Positions 23,266 to 35,100 of a stretch of DNA of 64,000 nt are shown here, one piece after another; positions within the stretch are counted from its first letter, which is position 1; every line of letters begins with the position of its first letter. The notes under the pieces were generated by a model. The model saw only the letters and a list, made by a program, of their open reading frames with translations. It was not told the origin of the DNA and ran no database searches. Source of the DNA: Rallus limicola (Eukaryota; Chordata; Aves; Gruiformes; Rallidae). The position numbers and the translations under genes are program-made. The DNA lies in contig JAKCOZ010000021.1 in the NCBI GenBank assembly GCA_022605955.1, forward strand, positions 15,798,161 to 15,862,160, in the 5' to 3' direction.

Positions 23266-26200
23266 TCACATGAACATGTCATCATAGCCTGGAGGGGGAA
23301 GGTGGTCAGGATCCGGCCTGGAAAGAAAGAGCAGAGTAAAACTAGGAGAGCTCAGTCCTGCAGCAACAGGGGTGAGCCAGGAGATCCAGGGGCAGCCCAG
23401 AGAGCAGGCTGGGGATGGTAGGCACAGCCAGATACCCACCCAGATCTGCCAGCTCCTAATGGGCCAAAGGGGTCAAATCTGGCGCCTGGTGGAACTGCTC
23501 CCCGCGGAAGCCGGCCTGGAATGCCTGCTGATGGGTCAATGCCAGGCTGGGGGAAGCCAGACCGGAGAGGATCCACAATCATTCCCCCACTCCGACCTCT
23601 GGGGAGAAGAAAGGTAGAGAGAGAGAGAGATGAGATTGGCACTGGTGAGAGAGAAGCAAAGTGTGCCCCTGTGCCAGAGCTCTGCTGCAGGAACGCTGAG
23701 CAAAGGAATGTGGGGTTAAGCTGAGACACAGCATGTGGGGAGGAAAGCAGCCCTAACTCACTGCAACACAGGCCTGGGAGAGCCAGCAAAGCAAACCCAT
23801 GGAGGCAGGACCTTCGTGTGCACATGCTTAAGAGTGCTAGGGTACACCTGAGAGGCTGCTGTCTGCACAGGAGGGAACCTGAATGCATTACACCCTGCTT
23901 CTGCTCAGGGTTATGACAGACCTGCCTGCACTACACCACCACACAAGGGCAGGGTGCGAATCCTGACTCCTCATCATGCTAAGCTGGGAGTCTTTCTGCT
24001 GCAGAGCACATGCCCAAACCAGGGCACCAGGAACCACCTCCGTGCCACCAAACGCTGAGGGGCAGATGCAGACATGCACAGGGAAGCAACAGCCCTCGCC
24101 TGCCTTCCTCAGAGCCAGTGCCACAGACACTGGGGAGAGGTGCAGAGGCAGCTTCCCTCTCCCTCTGACAAGGAGCCGTTCAGGCCCTCAGCAAAGGCTG
24201 GTAAATCCTGGCGGGGTGCTGCCCGTGCCCTGGGGAAGCACTGGATCTGCTGGTTTGTACTCCTGTCCCTGCTCTCCCAGGCCAGCAGCACGTCCTGCCC
24301 TGTGCAGTGTCACAAGCACCCGAGGACCTGGCTGTGTGTCCCACCAGCCTCTCCAGGAGCTGCCTGGAAGTCATCTGCTGAGCACGGCGGCTCCTCGGGG
24401 CTGCCCCACGCTGCGAGTGCCATTCCTCATGGCTGGCTTTGTGCAAGCTCGGCTGGAGCCTCTGGACACCACTGCCATCATACAAGTCATTAACATCCGT
24501 GCTAATGAGTTCCATTAGGCCAGGCCGGCTGCCCACAGTGCCCCAGGACAGCCGGGCCCCATGAGCATGTGCCTGGGAGTCTGGGTCTCCAGCCCCAGCG
24601 CTGGCAGGTGTCAGCACACAAATCTGCTTCCATTTACAGTCTTCTTTTGTCATTTACAGACAAACTTCTGATGAAGGGCTGGAGGCAGCAAGAGAAACAG
24701 GGTTTCCCCCCACAACTGAACCCCTTCTCCTCATGTTATCAGGTTCCCTTCCAGTCACCCAGGCTCCAAGCTTCTCCTTCCAGCTGGGCAGGACATTTTT
24801 AGCTGGCTCATTTCTAGCCAAACCCACGGAGAACCAAGTCTTGCAAGAAGGGAAAACATGCCATCCCCACAGGAGAGTGGTTCCAAAGAGGACCCCCCCT
24901 GGGCCACAGGATGCTCTGCAATGACTCCAAGAGCTGGGGTTTTTTTTGTCTGACTATGTGCTTTTAACTGGAATGAAAGATGACAGGTTCTACTTGCCCA
25001 ACCAAACCGAAGACTGAGATGTATCTGTGAAGGTTAGTCCTCCAGACAGCCCTGCTTTTACCCAGGCTTTCTCTGAGTGCCTCAGACACCCGGGAGGCTC
25101 ACAACCAGGACTTGAGAATCTGTGGACTCGGCTTTAAGCCTCCCCTTCTCCAGACTGCTGGGTTTCAGACGCAGCAGCTGGTAACATTTTAAATTAGAGG
25201 CTTACATTCACTTAACGACGTATTCAGCTTTGATTTACTGAAGGAATTACTGCATGTTAAATGAATACAAGCTGATTATTAAACAGACACAGATTGCAAC
25301 CTATCATCTATGCAAAAGACGGGATCTTATTACGATATTAGAACCATATTGAGCTTCAGCAACTGTCAATTGGTCCCTTGCAATTGGCACCGAGCAACCA
25401 CCCCATCGCCGCCCGCACTTAGGGACACTTCACTGGATGCCTGAGCCAGGCAGACCCCAGCTGTGCCTAGAGAAGGTCCCCAGCCACCCTCACAACCCCC
25501 CTCCCTACCAAGGGCAGAGCAGGGGAGCAGCCCACTCCCCAGGCACCTCTCCTTGCTATACTCACCCAAAAGGGTCCAGGTCTTCCCCACCAACAGCAAA
25601 GGGCCTCGAGGGTCTGAAATACAGAACACAGCGAGACACTGGGTGAAGGGAGAGGGGCTGCGTGGAGCCAGCAGGCAGGGCAGTGCCACCAGCGTGGTTG
25701 CTGCTGTGTGCCCATGGGTGCTCTCTCATGCTTCAGCACCCAAAGGGCTCTGGGACCTGTGGGATGCTGTATAAGCAGGCTGGCACTGGGAGCTACCCTG
25801 GTCCCAGGACACAGCATTCCCTGCTCCAGGCTGCAGCTGGGTGTGGACACCGGTGTGCGTGGCAGGCTTGGGGGAAGCTTGCTGAGATGAAGGGGGCCCG
25901 GAGCTGGAGCTGTGTGTGGATGCTGGGAGTTTCCATGCCAGAGGCTCCTTGAGCAGTGCCAGCCTATGCCAGGCTCTCCAGTGTGACCCAGCCAGAGACA
26001 CAATGACAGTCCTGCTTCCAGGAGTGCAAGGACAGTGGGGCGGTGAGCCTGCAGCCAGCTGTCACATCTGCTTGCCAATAATATGTGCCAATAACACGGT
26101 TTCAGAGCTGTGCCCAGCTCCAGCTTGTCTACCCAGGCCTCCCCCAGGAGCATCTTGCACCCTGAGCACCAGCAGACAGCACTGGGGTTAAAGAAGCAAG

Positions 26201-29200
26201 AGGTGACACAAAAGGCAGAACCCAGGGCTGGTCCCCAAGGGATGGCAGAGCCACCACAGTGTCTCTGACTTACAGTCACAGGGGATCTCAGCTTGTGGGA
26301 GGGAGAGAGGGATGGCTGGGCACAAAAGGGCCAGGGAGGGATGCTGAAGGACATCCCACACGTCCCCTATCCCCAGCTTTGCCAGCAAAGGGCTTCAAAA
26401 GGAAAGTGGGATCAGGAGAGCAAGGAGAAGAGATTTCTGTCCCCTCCACCACCAAGCCCACACCCCCTGGGCCTGGCTCCGAGTCCCAGCTGGGTGCACT
26501 GTCCTGGGAGCACAGGTCTACCAGCTACGGCAGGCTGGAGGCTGAGGCAGCTCTGGCCATGGCAAAGCTCTGCACCCACCCCAGGCCCTCTTCCCTCTGC
26601 CATCAGCACAGACCCAACAGCTCTGTGAGAGCCCACGGCTCCACCTGGCACCCAGCCCTCTGGTGACCCTCCTGGAGCCAGCACCATCCTTCCCACTGCT
26701 GTCCCTGCTCTGCCAGCCCCAAAGCCCTGATGGTCCTTCACCCAGCATGGGGCAGGGGCTCCCTCCTTCCAGCCCTCACCTCACACTGGTCTGCAGGTCT
26801 CCAGCCACTCCTCAGGCGATGCCAAAGGAGGGTCAAACCAACACAGGGCTCTGGAACAGGTCATCCCTCAGTGGGCAACTTAAACCAAGCCAGGCACGCA
26901 GGCAATGAGGCTGACACTGGATGGAGAGGGCTGGTTTCCCTTTGCTCCCCACCCCACGTGTGTGAGATGCGGAGCAGAGGGGAAGTCTGGAGAGCTGTGC
27001 CAGCACCACATCCCTTCTAGCAGAGGACTGTCAGCAGCCACCTGCTCTTTACTCACCCCAAGGGTGCTCTCATGCCTGCTGGCAGCCGGGGAGGGATCCT
27101 GAGGGGGTCATAATCCCGGGGCACATCAGGATCCTTTGGCTCAGGCTCAGGCTCCTTCTTGGCCTTTTCTGTGGGGGCCCCGAGGGGAGCAATGATGCCT
27201 GAAGCAATCCTTGTCCTCAGCTCCTCAGTGTTCTTGTACACCCTGTGGGGAGGAGAGGTGAGGCAGCGGGCTGGTGGAGGCCACAGCACCTGGGTACAAG
27301 GTGCTGGACAGGCTGCAAGAGGGGTGGTGAAGAGATGGACAAGCCCAAAGCATCCCTGGCACAAGATGTGTCCCCAGCTGGCAGCACAGAGGGGACAAGA
27401 AAGGATAACAATGCACAGCAGCACCAAAGCCCTGACCCTATTTGAGAGGGCAGAGGTGCCACCCAGCCCAGAGGACTCCCTTGTGCTATGGCTGTGACAT
27501 GACCAGTTCTGCACTGGAGGACACCACAGCACATAGCACTGGCCTCCAGTGAGGCCGTGGGGTGTCTGGGCCATGACTGGAGCTGTAGCACCACTGGACA
27601 GTGTCCACCAAGCACAGAGCAGGCAGGCAGTGCTCTGGAAGTAAAAGTGCTGAGCTGGCCCAGCCCATTCCCAGGTGGGGTGACTATCCCCTTGGCTCAG
27701 ATCTACCCCCTAAATCCCTCTTGCCTGCCAGCAGTGTAGAAGGAGGCAGAGGAAGGAGCTGGCTGGACTGCCCCCAGAGTTTGTACTGGGGAGGAGAGTT
27801 CTCCACCCTCCTCCTAATCTGGTCTCTGGCATCCTTCCCATGCCAGTGGGACATTCTTTCCTGCAGAAAATGCTAGGGAACTGCGATTACTTGTGGAAAT
27901 CATCCAGGTGCTCTGGGTTGATGTAGTCAGCCACTGCCAAGGTCACGTCTGCCACCTTCTGAGAACTACGGTCCTGGCAAAAGACAGGTGAGACATGGAG
28001 TCAGCAGCCCAGCAGAGCTGGGAACAAGGGAAGGAGCAGGTACAACCACAGCTGGGAGCCTGGGACACAAGGTGCTTGTGGGGGACAGGAAAAGAGATCT
28101 GCAGCAAAATCCTGAGCTGAGAAGAGGACAAAAAGCAGCAACTCCTGGGCCAGAGTGTGCAAAGCAAACCACACTCCTGCCCTGAGGCAGCTGGTGTTTG
28201 ACCAGCTTCACACAGGGCCACATCTTCCACTGTGCAGGCAGGCCTTGCAGCCCCTAGCAACCCTGGGTCTGTCCCATCCTGAGGAACAAATGCCACTGCA
28301 AGGCAGAACAAGTAACAGCAAACGGTTAAGAAATGGAACCTGCTGGTTTTTGCACCTTTTGGGCAGTAGCAGCCACTGCACCTGGAGGCCCCAAACCCAC
28401 AGGGATCAGCGTGGGTGCTCACCATGACATTGAGGATCATGCTGTCTTCCACCATGATGGCCTTCAGCAGCAGTTCATGGGCATCATCCATGGACTTGTA
28501 GCGCAGCGTATACACCTCCTTGTTGGCTTCCCAACCCGTGGGCAGCAGCTCTGACTTCCTTTCATCTGGACCTGGCTGCAACAGGACAGATGTGCTGCTG
28601 AGACCCTGCCCACAAGCCCATGGGGATTTGTCTTGGCTGCACGGATTGATCCAGGAGGGGATCTAAGTCTCTGGGAGTGGATCTAGGTCTCCAGGAGGGG
28701 ATGCCTCAGTGAGTTCCAGAAGCAGGGCTTTATTTCCTACAGGCTGGTCCTGTCTGCTTGCCGGCCTCCCACAGGGTCCCTGCGCTGGAACAGGAGGGAC
28801 ACAACCACCCTTTGCTGAGCAGAAGGCAACAAAGACCCAGGCTGGGGAATGATGCTCTTCCCTGCTTGGCACTTCTCAGCTCCCCAGCAGGTGACATAGC
28901 TATCTGGGGGGGGAGGATGGCATCCTGTCTGTCCCAGCCACAGCAGTGCTGCTGGGGGACATTGCCCCACAAGGTCCCCTCCCCTGGTACTGGGGGTTTC
29001 TCAGTGCCCTGCACTCCCACCACTCCCCCAGCACCGCAGCAGGCATCCTCCCCACACCCCCCAGCATTGCACCACTAGACTCCCCCACCCTTAGCACAGG
29101 GTCTAGCATCCCACTGAGCTCCTCCCTGGTATTACACAAGGGTTCCCAGCACTGGGACACCCCCTGACACCACACTTTCCCCCAACACCGCACTGGACAC

Positions 29201-29644
29201 CCACTTTTTGGTAGGGGATTGTCCTCCCCAGCACCTAGATCCCCTCAGCCCCATGGTGACCCCCTTCCCGTTGTTACCCCGACTCCTCCAGCACTAGGAC
29301 CCCTCGCTGCAGCTCCCCCAGCAGCACTGCCGCCCCTCTGACCCGCTTCGGCCTAGCTACCCCCGGCGCCGCACGGGCCCCGCCTCCCGGCAGCGGGCGC
29401 CAGGCTCCCCCAGCGGTGACGGCGAACGGCGCTAGGAAAGGCCGGTGCTCGACCGCGGCCTGCGCGGCGGAGGAGCCCGGCGAAGGAAACCGGCGGAGCC
29501 CGGCCCGGGCCGTACCTCGTCGCCGGCGCCGAGGCAGCGGTAGCCGTACCCGACCAGCTCCCAGTGGACGCCGCAGATCAGCGCGTCCTGCGGGCGGGAG
29601 ATGGCGGCCCGCGCCCAGGCGTACAGCGTCTCCAGCCCCGCCAT
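23266..29644 (-). CDS. PSMF1: PSMF1, proteasome inhibitor PI31 (7 coding exons, complete, 269 aa)
   Basis: PI31 binds the 20S proteasome core and its regulators in the cytosol and nucleus, and can inhibit or reorganise proteasomes. Coding exons in transcript order: 29516-29644, 28423-28575, 27891-27973, 27057-27242, 25566-25613, 23440-23598, 23266-23317. All have GT-AG borders and the joined frame is exactly 810 nt (269 aa plus stop; human 271). The FP (FBXO7/PI31) domain covers about residues 1-150: MAGLETLY, QDALICGVHWELV, KSELLPTGW and VEDSMILNV. The C-terminal half is Pro/Gly-rich and disordered, with FAVGGEDLDPFG, GGMIVDPLRSGFP and GAVPPGARFDPFGP. The tail ends GYDDMFM, where mammals have MYL, so the HbYX tyrosine is Phe here. 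It is transcribed away from RSPO4 from a CpG-island promoter. Confidence 0.96.
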
Positions 29645-30130
29645 GGCCGCGCCGCGCCGCACCACACCGAGCAGGCGGGGCCGGGTCGGGCCCGCAGGGA
29701 AATCGCCTGGGCAAGGCCCCAAAAAGCCTGGCCGGCACCGCCGCGGGCACCGGAGCACCGCCCCGGGCAGGCCGAAGCCGGGGCGGGCCGCTCCTCACTA
29801 GAGGGCCCCCGTCCCCTGCGCAAGGCCCGGGTCCGCCTCCCCCGAGGGCCGGGCCGCAGCGGCTAGAGGCGAGCGGGCGGTCACCCGCCGAGGAAGTTAA
29901 TAGCTCGCCGAGGGGCTCACGGCCCGCCGACCCCCCCCGCGTGGGGCCGGACACTGCCCGACCCTCCGGGCCTGCCCCCGGCTCCTCCTGACAGCCTGCG
30001 GGCGGGTGCCTGTGCGGGCAGGAGCCCGTTCCCTGGGGCCAAAGGGGCTGAAACTCCGAGCAGCCATCGGCAGGGTTGTTTGTTCCATTCCTTCCACAGC
30101 TCCTTCCCCGGGGCAGCGATACTCGGAGCG
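29330..30130 (-). promoter_or_regulatory. PSMF1 CpG-island promoter
   Basis: CpG-dense DNA spans the PSMF1 start codon and exon 1 and extends about 450 bp upstream. I see no TATA box in the expected position, which fits a housekeeping CpG-island promoter. The exact transcription start cannot be read from the sequence. Confidence 0.7.
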
Positions 30131-31245
30131 CCTCCGTTCTGTCAGAGCTGACACTGCCCCTGAGCCAGTGTCCTCAGCGTGGCTGGTGGGCAGCTGCGGC
30201 TCAGCATCTCGCAGCCCTGCGCCGGGGAGGGGGGGGGGGAAACACCATCCCCTGCTGCTTTCCCAACCCAAGCACCGGCTCCGGCTCCTTGGGGACGCTC
30301 GCCTTGACTTCATTATGCGTCAATTAATTAACTCGCACTGCTCGCTCTTTCCATTTCCCCCCCTCCCCCCCATCAAGAAGTCACCGAGGCTGAACAATCG
30401 ACCGCAGACCAGCAGGCCCCCGCCTGCCCAGCAGCCCCCGTGGCTCCACACTGCCTGGTCACACGAACCAGGGCCATGCTGGCTGGGGAGCTGCTGCACC
30501 TCCCTGCTATCCCCCCCGCCAGTCCCGGCTCCATGGAAAACGGCCACGGCTGGAAAGCCGAGTGAGCCGTGTGGGCAGTGCCAGCAGGAAAACCTCCACT
30601 GATTTTCCATGGGGCTGGGATTTCAGCACGGGAGCTTCTCGCGGGAGGCATCGGATGGGGATGCGATGAGAACAGCAGGAAATGCCTCAGCCGGAGCTTT
30701 TCCAGTGCTGGGCTTATGATTCACAGCGGCAGGCAGTGTTTCCGCCCCACAGCTCGCTCCTGGCGGGCACCAGCCGCGGTTGCAGGCTTTGATGGTGTCC
30801 CACATTTCACTTTCCCAGCACAGCCTGTCCCTGGGTGGGCGGAGGGGGTACCGGTAGCTTCATTTGAATCGCCCCATCCTGGGGCAGTATTTGAAACCAT
30901 GGGTCTTCCTCCAAAAACCTGATCCTAACTCCTGTATCCCAGCACCACTAACAGCCCTCCTCTGCCTGCCTGCAGACCCTCTGCAGGTGCAGGAGCATGT
31001 GGGTGTCTGGGACCAGCGACCACAGGAGCCAGTGGTGCCTTGGTGGGGTGAGAAGTGGCAGAAATGGCACACAAGCTGTGCTGAGTGCTTACCAAGCTTT
31101 TGTTTTTCCATCCAACTTGCTGCTATCACCACGGGTTCACCCACCATACACTGTCCACCCTCTCACCCAGCACCACGTGCTCCTATCCAGCCATCAGCTT
31201 GCCCTCCTGTGGTCTCACCTCTGTGTCCACCCTTAATTTGTTTTC
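30131..31245. other. Intergenic DNA upstream of PSMF1
   Basis: No gene seen. A short AT-rich stretch, attatgcgtcaattaattaa, at about 30313-30332 carries two TAAT-type homeobox cores and is a possible regulatory site. Confidence 0.4.
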
Positions 31246-31250
31246 CCATC

Positions 31251-31793
31251 TGTCCTGGTTTCAGTCAGGATAGAGTTCACTTCATTTGTAGCAGCGGATG
31301 GGATGCTGTGTTTGGGAGTTACAATGAAAGCAGTGCTGATAACACCCTGATGTTTCTAGTTGCAGTCAGACAGTCAAAGCCAGGACAGGTGACCCAGATG
31401 GGCCAAAGAGAGTATTCCATGCCAATTACATCCTGCCCAGGATAATGGGGGGCTGAGGAGAGGAGGATGAGGTTCTTGGGGGACGGTCGGGTTCCGGGAC
31501 GGCTCTGGGTGGTGCGGCCTGAGTTGTGTGGTTGGGTGAGAAACTGCATTGTGTATCAATAGTTTCATATTCTTTTGCTCTAAACCTGTTAGCATTGTTA
31601 TATTTTATTTTCCTGTTATCTTAGTAAACTCTCCTTATCCCAACCCAAACTTAGTTTCTTGGTTTTGGAGTTATTTGCCCCTTCCTATTCCCTTCCCTTG
31701 TTTCCCCTCCCTTTCCCTCTTCTCCTGCTCTTTTACTTTAAGGAGCAGGCAGCTGCGTGGATCTCAGCCCACAGCCGGGGGGAAACCACGACA
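31251..31793 (+). mobile_element. Solo LTR of an ERVL-like avian endogenous retrovirus with 5-bp target duplication
   Basis: The element starts tgtcctggtttc and ends gaaaccacgaca. These ends are inverted repeats of each other over 12 bp with one mismatch, as expected of an LTR (TG...CA). CCATC occurs directly before (31246-31250) and directly after (31794-31798), giving a perfect 5-bp target-site duplication. The inside matches my memory of the common neoavian ERVL LTR (aggatagagttca, aactgcattgtg, a T-rich stretch, ctgcgtgg near the end). No viral genes are attached, so this is a recombined solo LTR. Confidence 0.88.
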
Positions 31794-31910
31794 CCATCCT
31801 CATGTCATGACAGCTGCCCCAGACCACACATGAGGTGTGACTTTTGGTGCCGAGAACCCCATGGTCTGAGCAGCCCCTTCAAGGCCACAGCATGGGCTAA
31901 AGCAGGATGT

Positions 31911-32165
31911 CATAGAATCACAAAATCATACACTGGTCTGGGTTGGAAGGGACCCCAGGGATCAGAGAGCTCCAACCCCCTGCCACAGGCAGGGACACCA
32001 ACCTCCAGGCCTGGAGCTACACAAGGGTGCCCAGGGCCCCAGCCAACCTGGCCTTCAACACCCCCAGGGATGGGGCACCCACCCCCTCTCTGGGCAGCCC
32101 CTTCCAGCCCCTCACCACTCATCCCTTCACAACAGCCCCAGGAACCCTCCTGGGAGCTGGGCACC
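31911..32165 (-). mobile_element. CR1 LINE 3' fragment (antisense)
   Basis: It begins with the reversed CR1 tail (catagaatcacaaaatcat), followed by ggttggaagggaccccaggg, ccaacctccaggcctggagc and gggatggggcacccacccc, the standard 3' end of bird CR1. It nearly matches the plus-strand copy at 43.73-44.15 kb, so it is fairly young. Confidence 0.9.
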
Positions 32166-35100
32166 CACTTATACCTGAGCCCGTGTCCCCAGGGCTGGCT
32201 GCCACTACATCAAAGCTGCTCTTCCAGCGCCCGCTGTGCCTCGCTGTGCCATCCCGCGCCGCCTGGCTCCCTGTGGGCTCCTTCCTCTGCTCCAGCGCCT
32301 CACTCGCTCTATGGCTCATTGATGATGGAAACCACTGGCCACATGAAAGTGGCTCCCCTAACGCAAGTTAGGGGCCTGCAAGCTACGTGGGAGGTAGCGG
32401 ACAGCACAGCCCCGGCTGGGATACAGCAGCCAAATCATTAACGAGGTGACAAAGATTACAGAGCCGGCTCATTAGTGCTGCGAGGCAAGTGCGTCATGTT
32501 GGCACACAGGCATGCTGGTGCTGCTGTCAGAGCAGCCAGAGCAAAGCCAGGAGCAGGAGCGATGCTGTGAGAGCCGGACAAAGTCCCAGGAGCAGCTGAT
32601 GTCCCCATCCGCCTTGCACGTGCTTGTGAGGGTTGGTGCCCAGCTCTTGCACCAGCCAGCACCAGCTCTCCTGCCCATGAGAAAGCAGGGGAAGCTGTGC
32701 CTGGCCCCTTTCCTCCCTCTTTTACCTGGGAACAGGATCCGTGGGGCTGTGCATCTCGCAGAGCTGCTCACTGCGGGAGCGGGTTCCAGAGGTGCTGTCC
32801 CAGGGGAGGCGGTGACTGGAGCTGCTGGGGCAGGGTGGTGGTACTCGGAGCAGGTAGAGGGCTGCATCAGCCGGGATCACCTCCGTCACACAAACCACAG
32901 CATCCCCTGACCTTCATACTTTCCCGCTGCCTCACAGCTCCTGGTGTATGCGCCCAGTGCGGTGTCGTAACGAGCAGAAGAAGAAACAGATTTCCCAATC
33001 GCCCGCCCCGCCGGCAGCCAGCGAGCCCTCGGTGCTGGGAACAGCAGCCAGCATGACTGGCTCACCCCTGTGCCCTATGCACCAGGTACGGCCCAGAGCT
33101 GAGCAGGACAGGCAGAGAGGGGCCGTGGATAATCTCTGGTTGGTGTTCAGGTGTTACAGGCTGCTGTTTCCTGAGAGCATTGTCCCTCCCTCAAGGTCAG
33201 CTCCTTTCCTGTGATCGGGACAGTCCCCACACTTTGGTCAAGCAGGGCCAGGTGCTGGGGGATGGCACTGCCATGCTTCTTACCAGGCTGCCCGCACTGC
33301 TCAGGGATCCCTTCCTTCCCAGCACCCAGCTGGAGGGAAGGAAGGGATCCCTGCTGCAGAGCAGGGAGAGCTGGCGGCACTGGGACAGCATCCTCACGCT
33401 CTGCTCAGCTGCCTGCGGCTTGCTGGCACCTGGAGGTGACTGAAATCACGGCGCTAAGGGACATTAGCGGGACAGAGCATCAGTGGATCCCACAATGGGC
33501 TTCACCCCTCATTTTCACAGGGCTCCTGTCCTTGCCTTGCGAGGGTCGGTAGTGACTCCATGTAAAATTTGGCCTCCATTTCCCCCAAAATTCAATTCCA
33601 GGGAAAGATGACACCGAGGCAGGAGAAAGGGGTTGTTTTTTCTTTTTTTTTCCTCCGGGGAAGAAACTCAAACCACATGCAGGCGGGCTGGGAGCGTTAG
33701 CAGGAGGAGGGACAGGGGCTGCGAGAGAGCAGGCTCTCAGCAGCGGGGCCAAACACAAAGTCAATTAGCACTTTGAGGACTCCGAACATGTTTGAGCGCC
33801 GTGCTTCGAGCAGGCATAATCCCTGTTGGAGGGAGACTGCCAGTAGGGTTTGAAAATAATTAGGAAGCCCAGAGCCCCAGTGCTTCCCAGAAAAGCCTGT
33901 TAGCTCTGCGGTGGAAACCTTGCTTGCAGGGAGAGCGACGCACAAACACAGTCGTGACTCACCGACTGGATGGAGCTAAACTCAATTTTTCGGAGGTCAA
34001 CACGGCTCGAGTCCTAATGAGCTTTACCCCTCAGTGGGGCTCCTGCGCTCCCTTTGCCTGCCTCAATCTGGGGGAGGCCCAACACACCTGAGAGTAACGG
34101 GGATGGTTTCACAGGATGTTTTATCCAGAGGTACCCACAGCTTCCTAAGGGAAACTGAGGCACGGAGGGTTTGAACCACCTGAGCCAGTGACCCCGAGGG
34201 CAGCAGCGATCCCAGTCCCCTGACCCACTGCTCCCAGCCAGAGCCTGCACCCCACCAAACCCATCCCTGCAGCCAGGGTGGATGCTGCTGTCCGTCCCCC
34301 TCTGCTCTCATGGGACCTCGGACGTGAATCCAAGCGGCCAGGGACAGCCTTGGAGGAACAAAACAAGCCAATCAATCACCCTTGCTTCACTCCCGCCCCA
34401 GTCTGCAGGCTGAGCTGGGTTGCATTGTGCGGAGCCGGAGGGACTCCACATCAAAGCAGGGACCAGCTGGCTGCCGGGCCGCCCCAGTGCCCAGACGGGC
34501 AGCGCCCTGCCCACGAGCTGCCTGTCTGCTCCGCTCCCTGCCCGGGGCCAGGCGGGGATGCAGAACTGCTCCCTGCTCTTGGTACGCTGGGAGATGCCCG
34601 AGGCCCACATCCGCTGCAGAGAGCATCAAAGGTGGGGGTGAGCGGATGCTGCCCCAGGGACAGGACCCTACCACAGCATCCAGGGCCTAAAACCACCTTC
34701 CTTCCATGGGGGGCAAGGAGGAAGAGGAGGCACTGCGCATGGAGGAAGAGCTGGTTCCACCCTGGAGCTGCGTGAAGCCGCGGGGATGGCACAGCCTGCT
34801 CCGGCCCTGCAGCTCCTGCTATCCTCACAGGACCCTTTCCTTTGCAGTTCCTTCCATGACACACGGCGGTCACTTCCCCCAGGCTGCTGCCCCGGCGCTG
34901 CTGCAGACAGTACATTCATTTCTGGATGGCGTTTCTCCCCACCCCAGGCACGCAGGGCTGGGATGAGGCAATGTGCTCGGGGAGTATCAGCTTCCCAGCG
35001 CAGCACTGTTGGGTAAGCGCTTTGCTCTTCTTCTGAAGAGCTGGTGCCACATCTCCCCCCATCCCACACCCCCACCCCCCCAAGTGAAACCAGTTCAACG

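Noticed and set aside
31251..31793. Retroviral coding remnants
   Set aside because: Target duplications border the LTR directly on both sides. No gag, pol or env sequence is attached.
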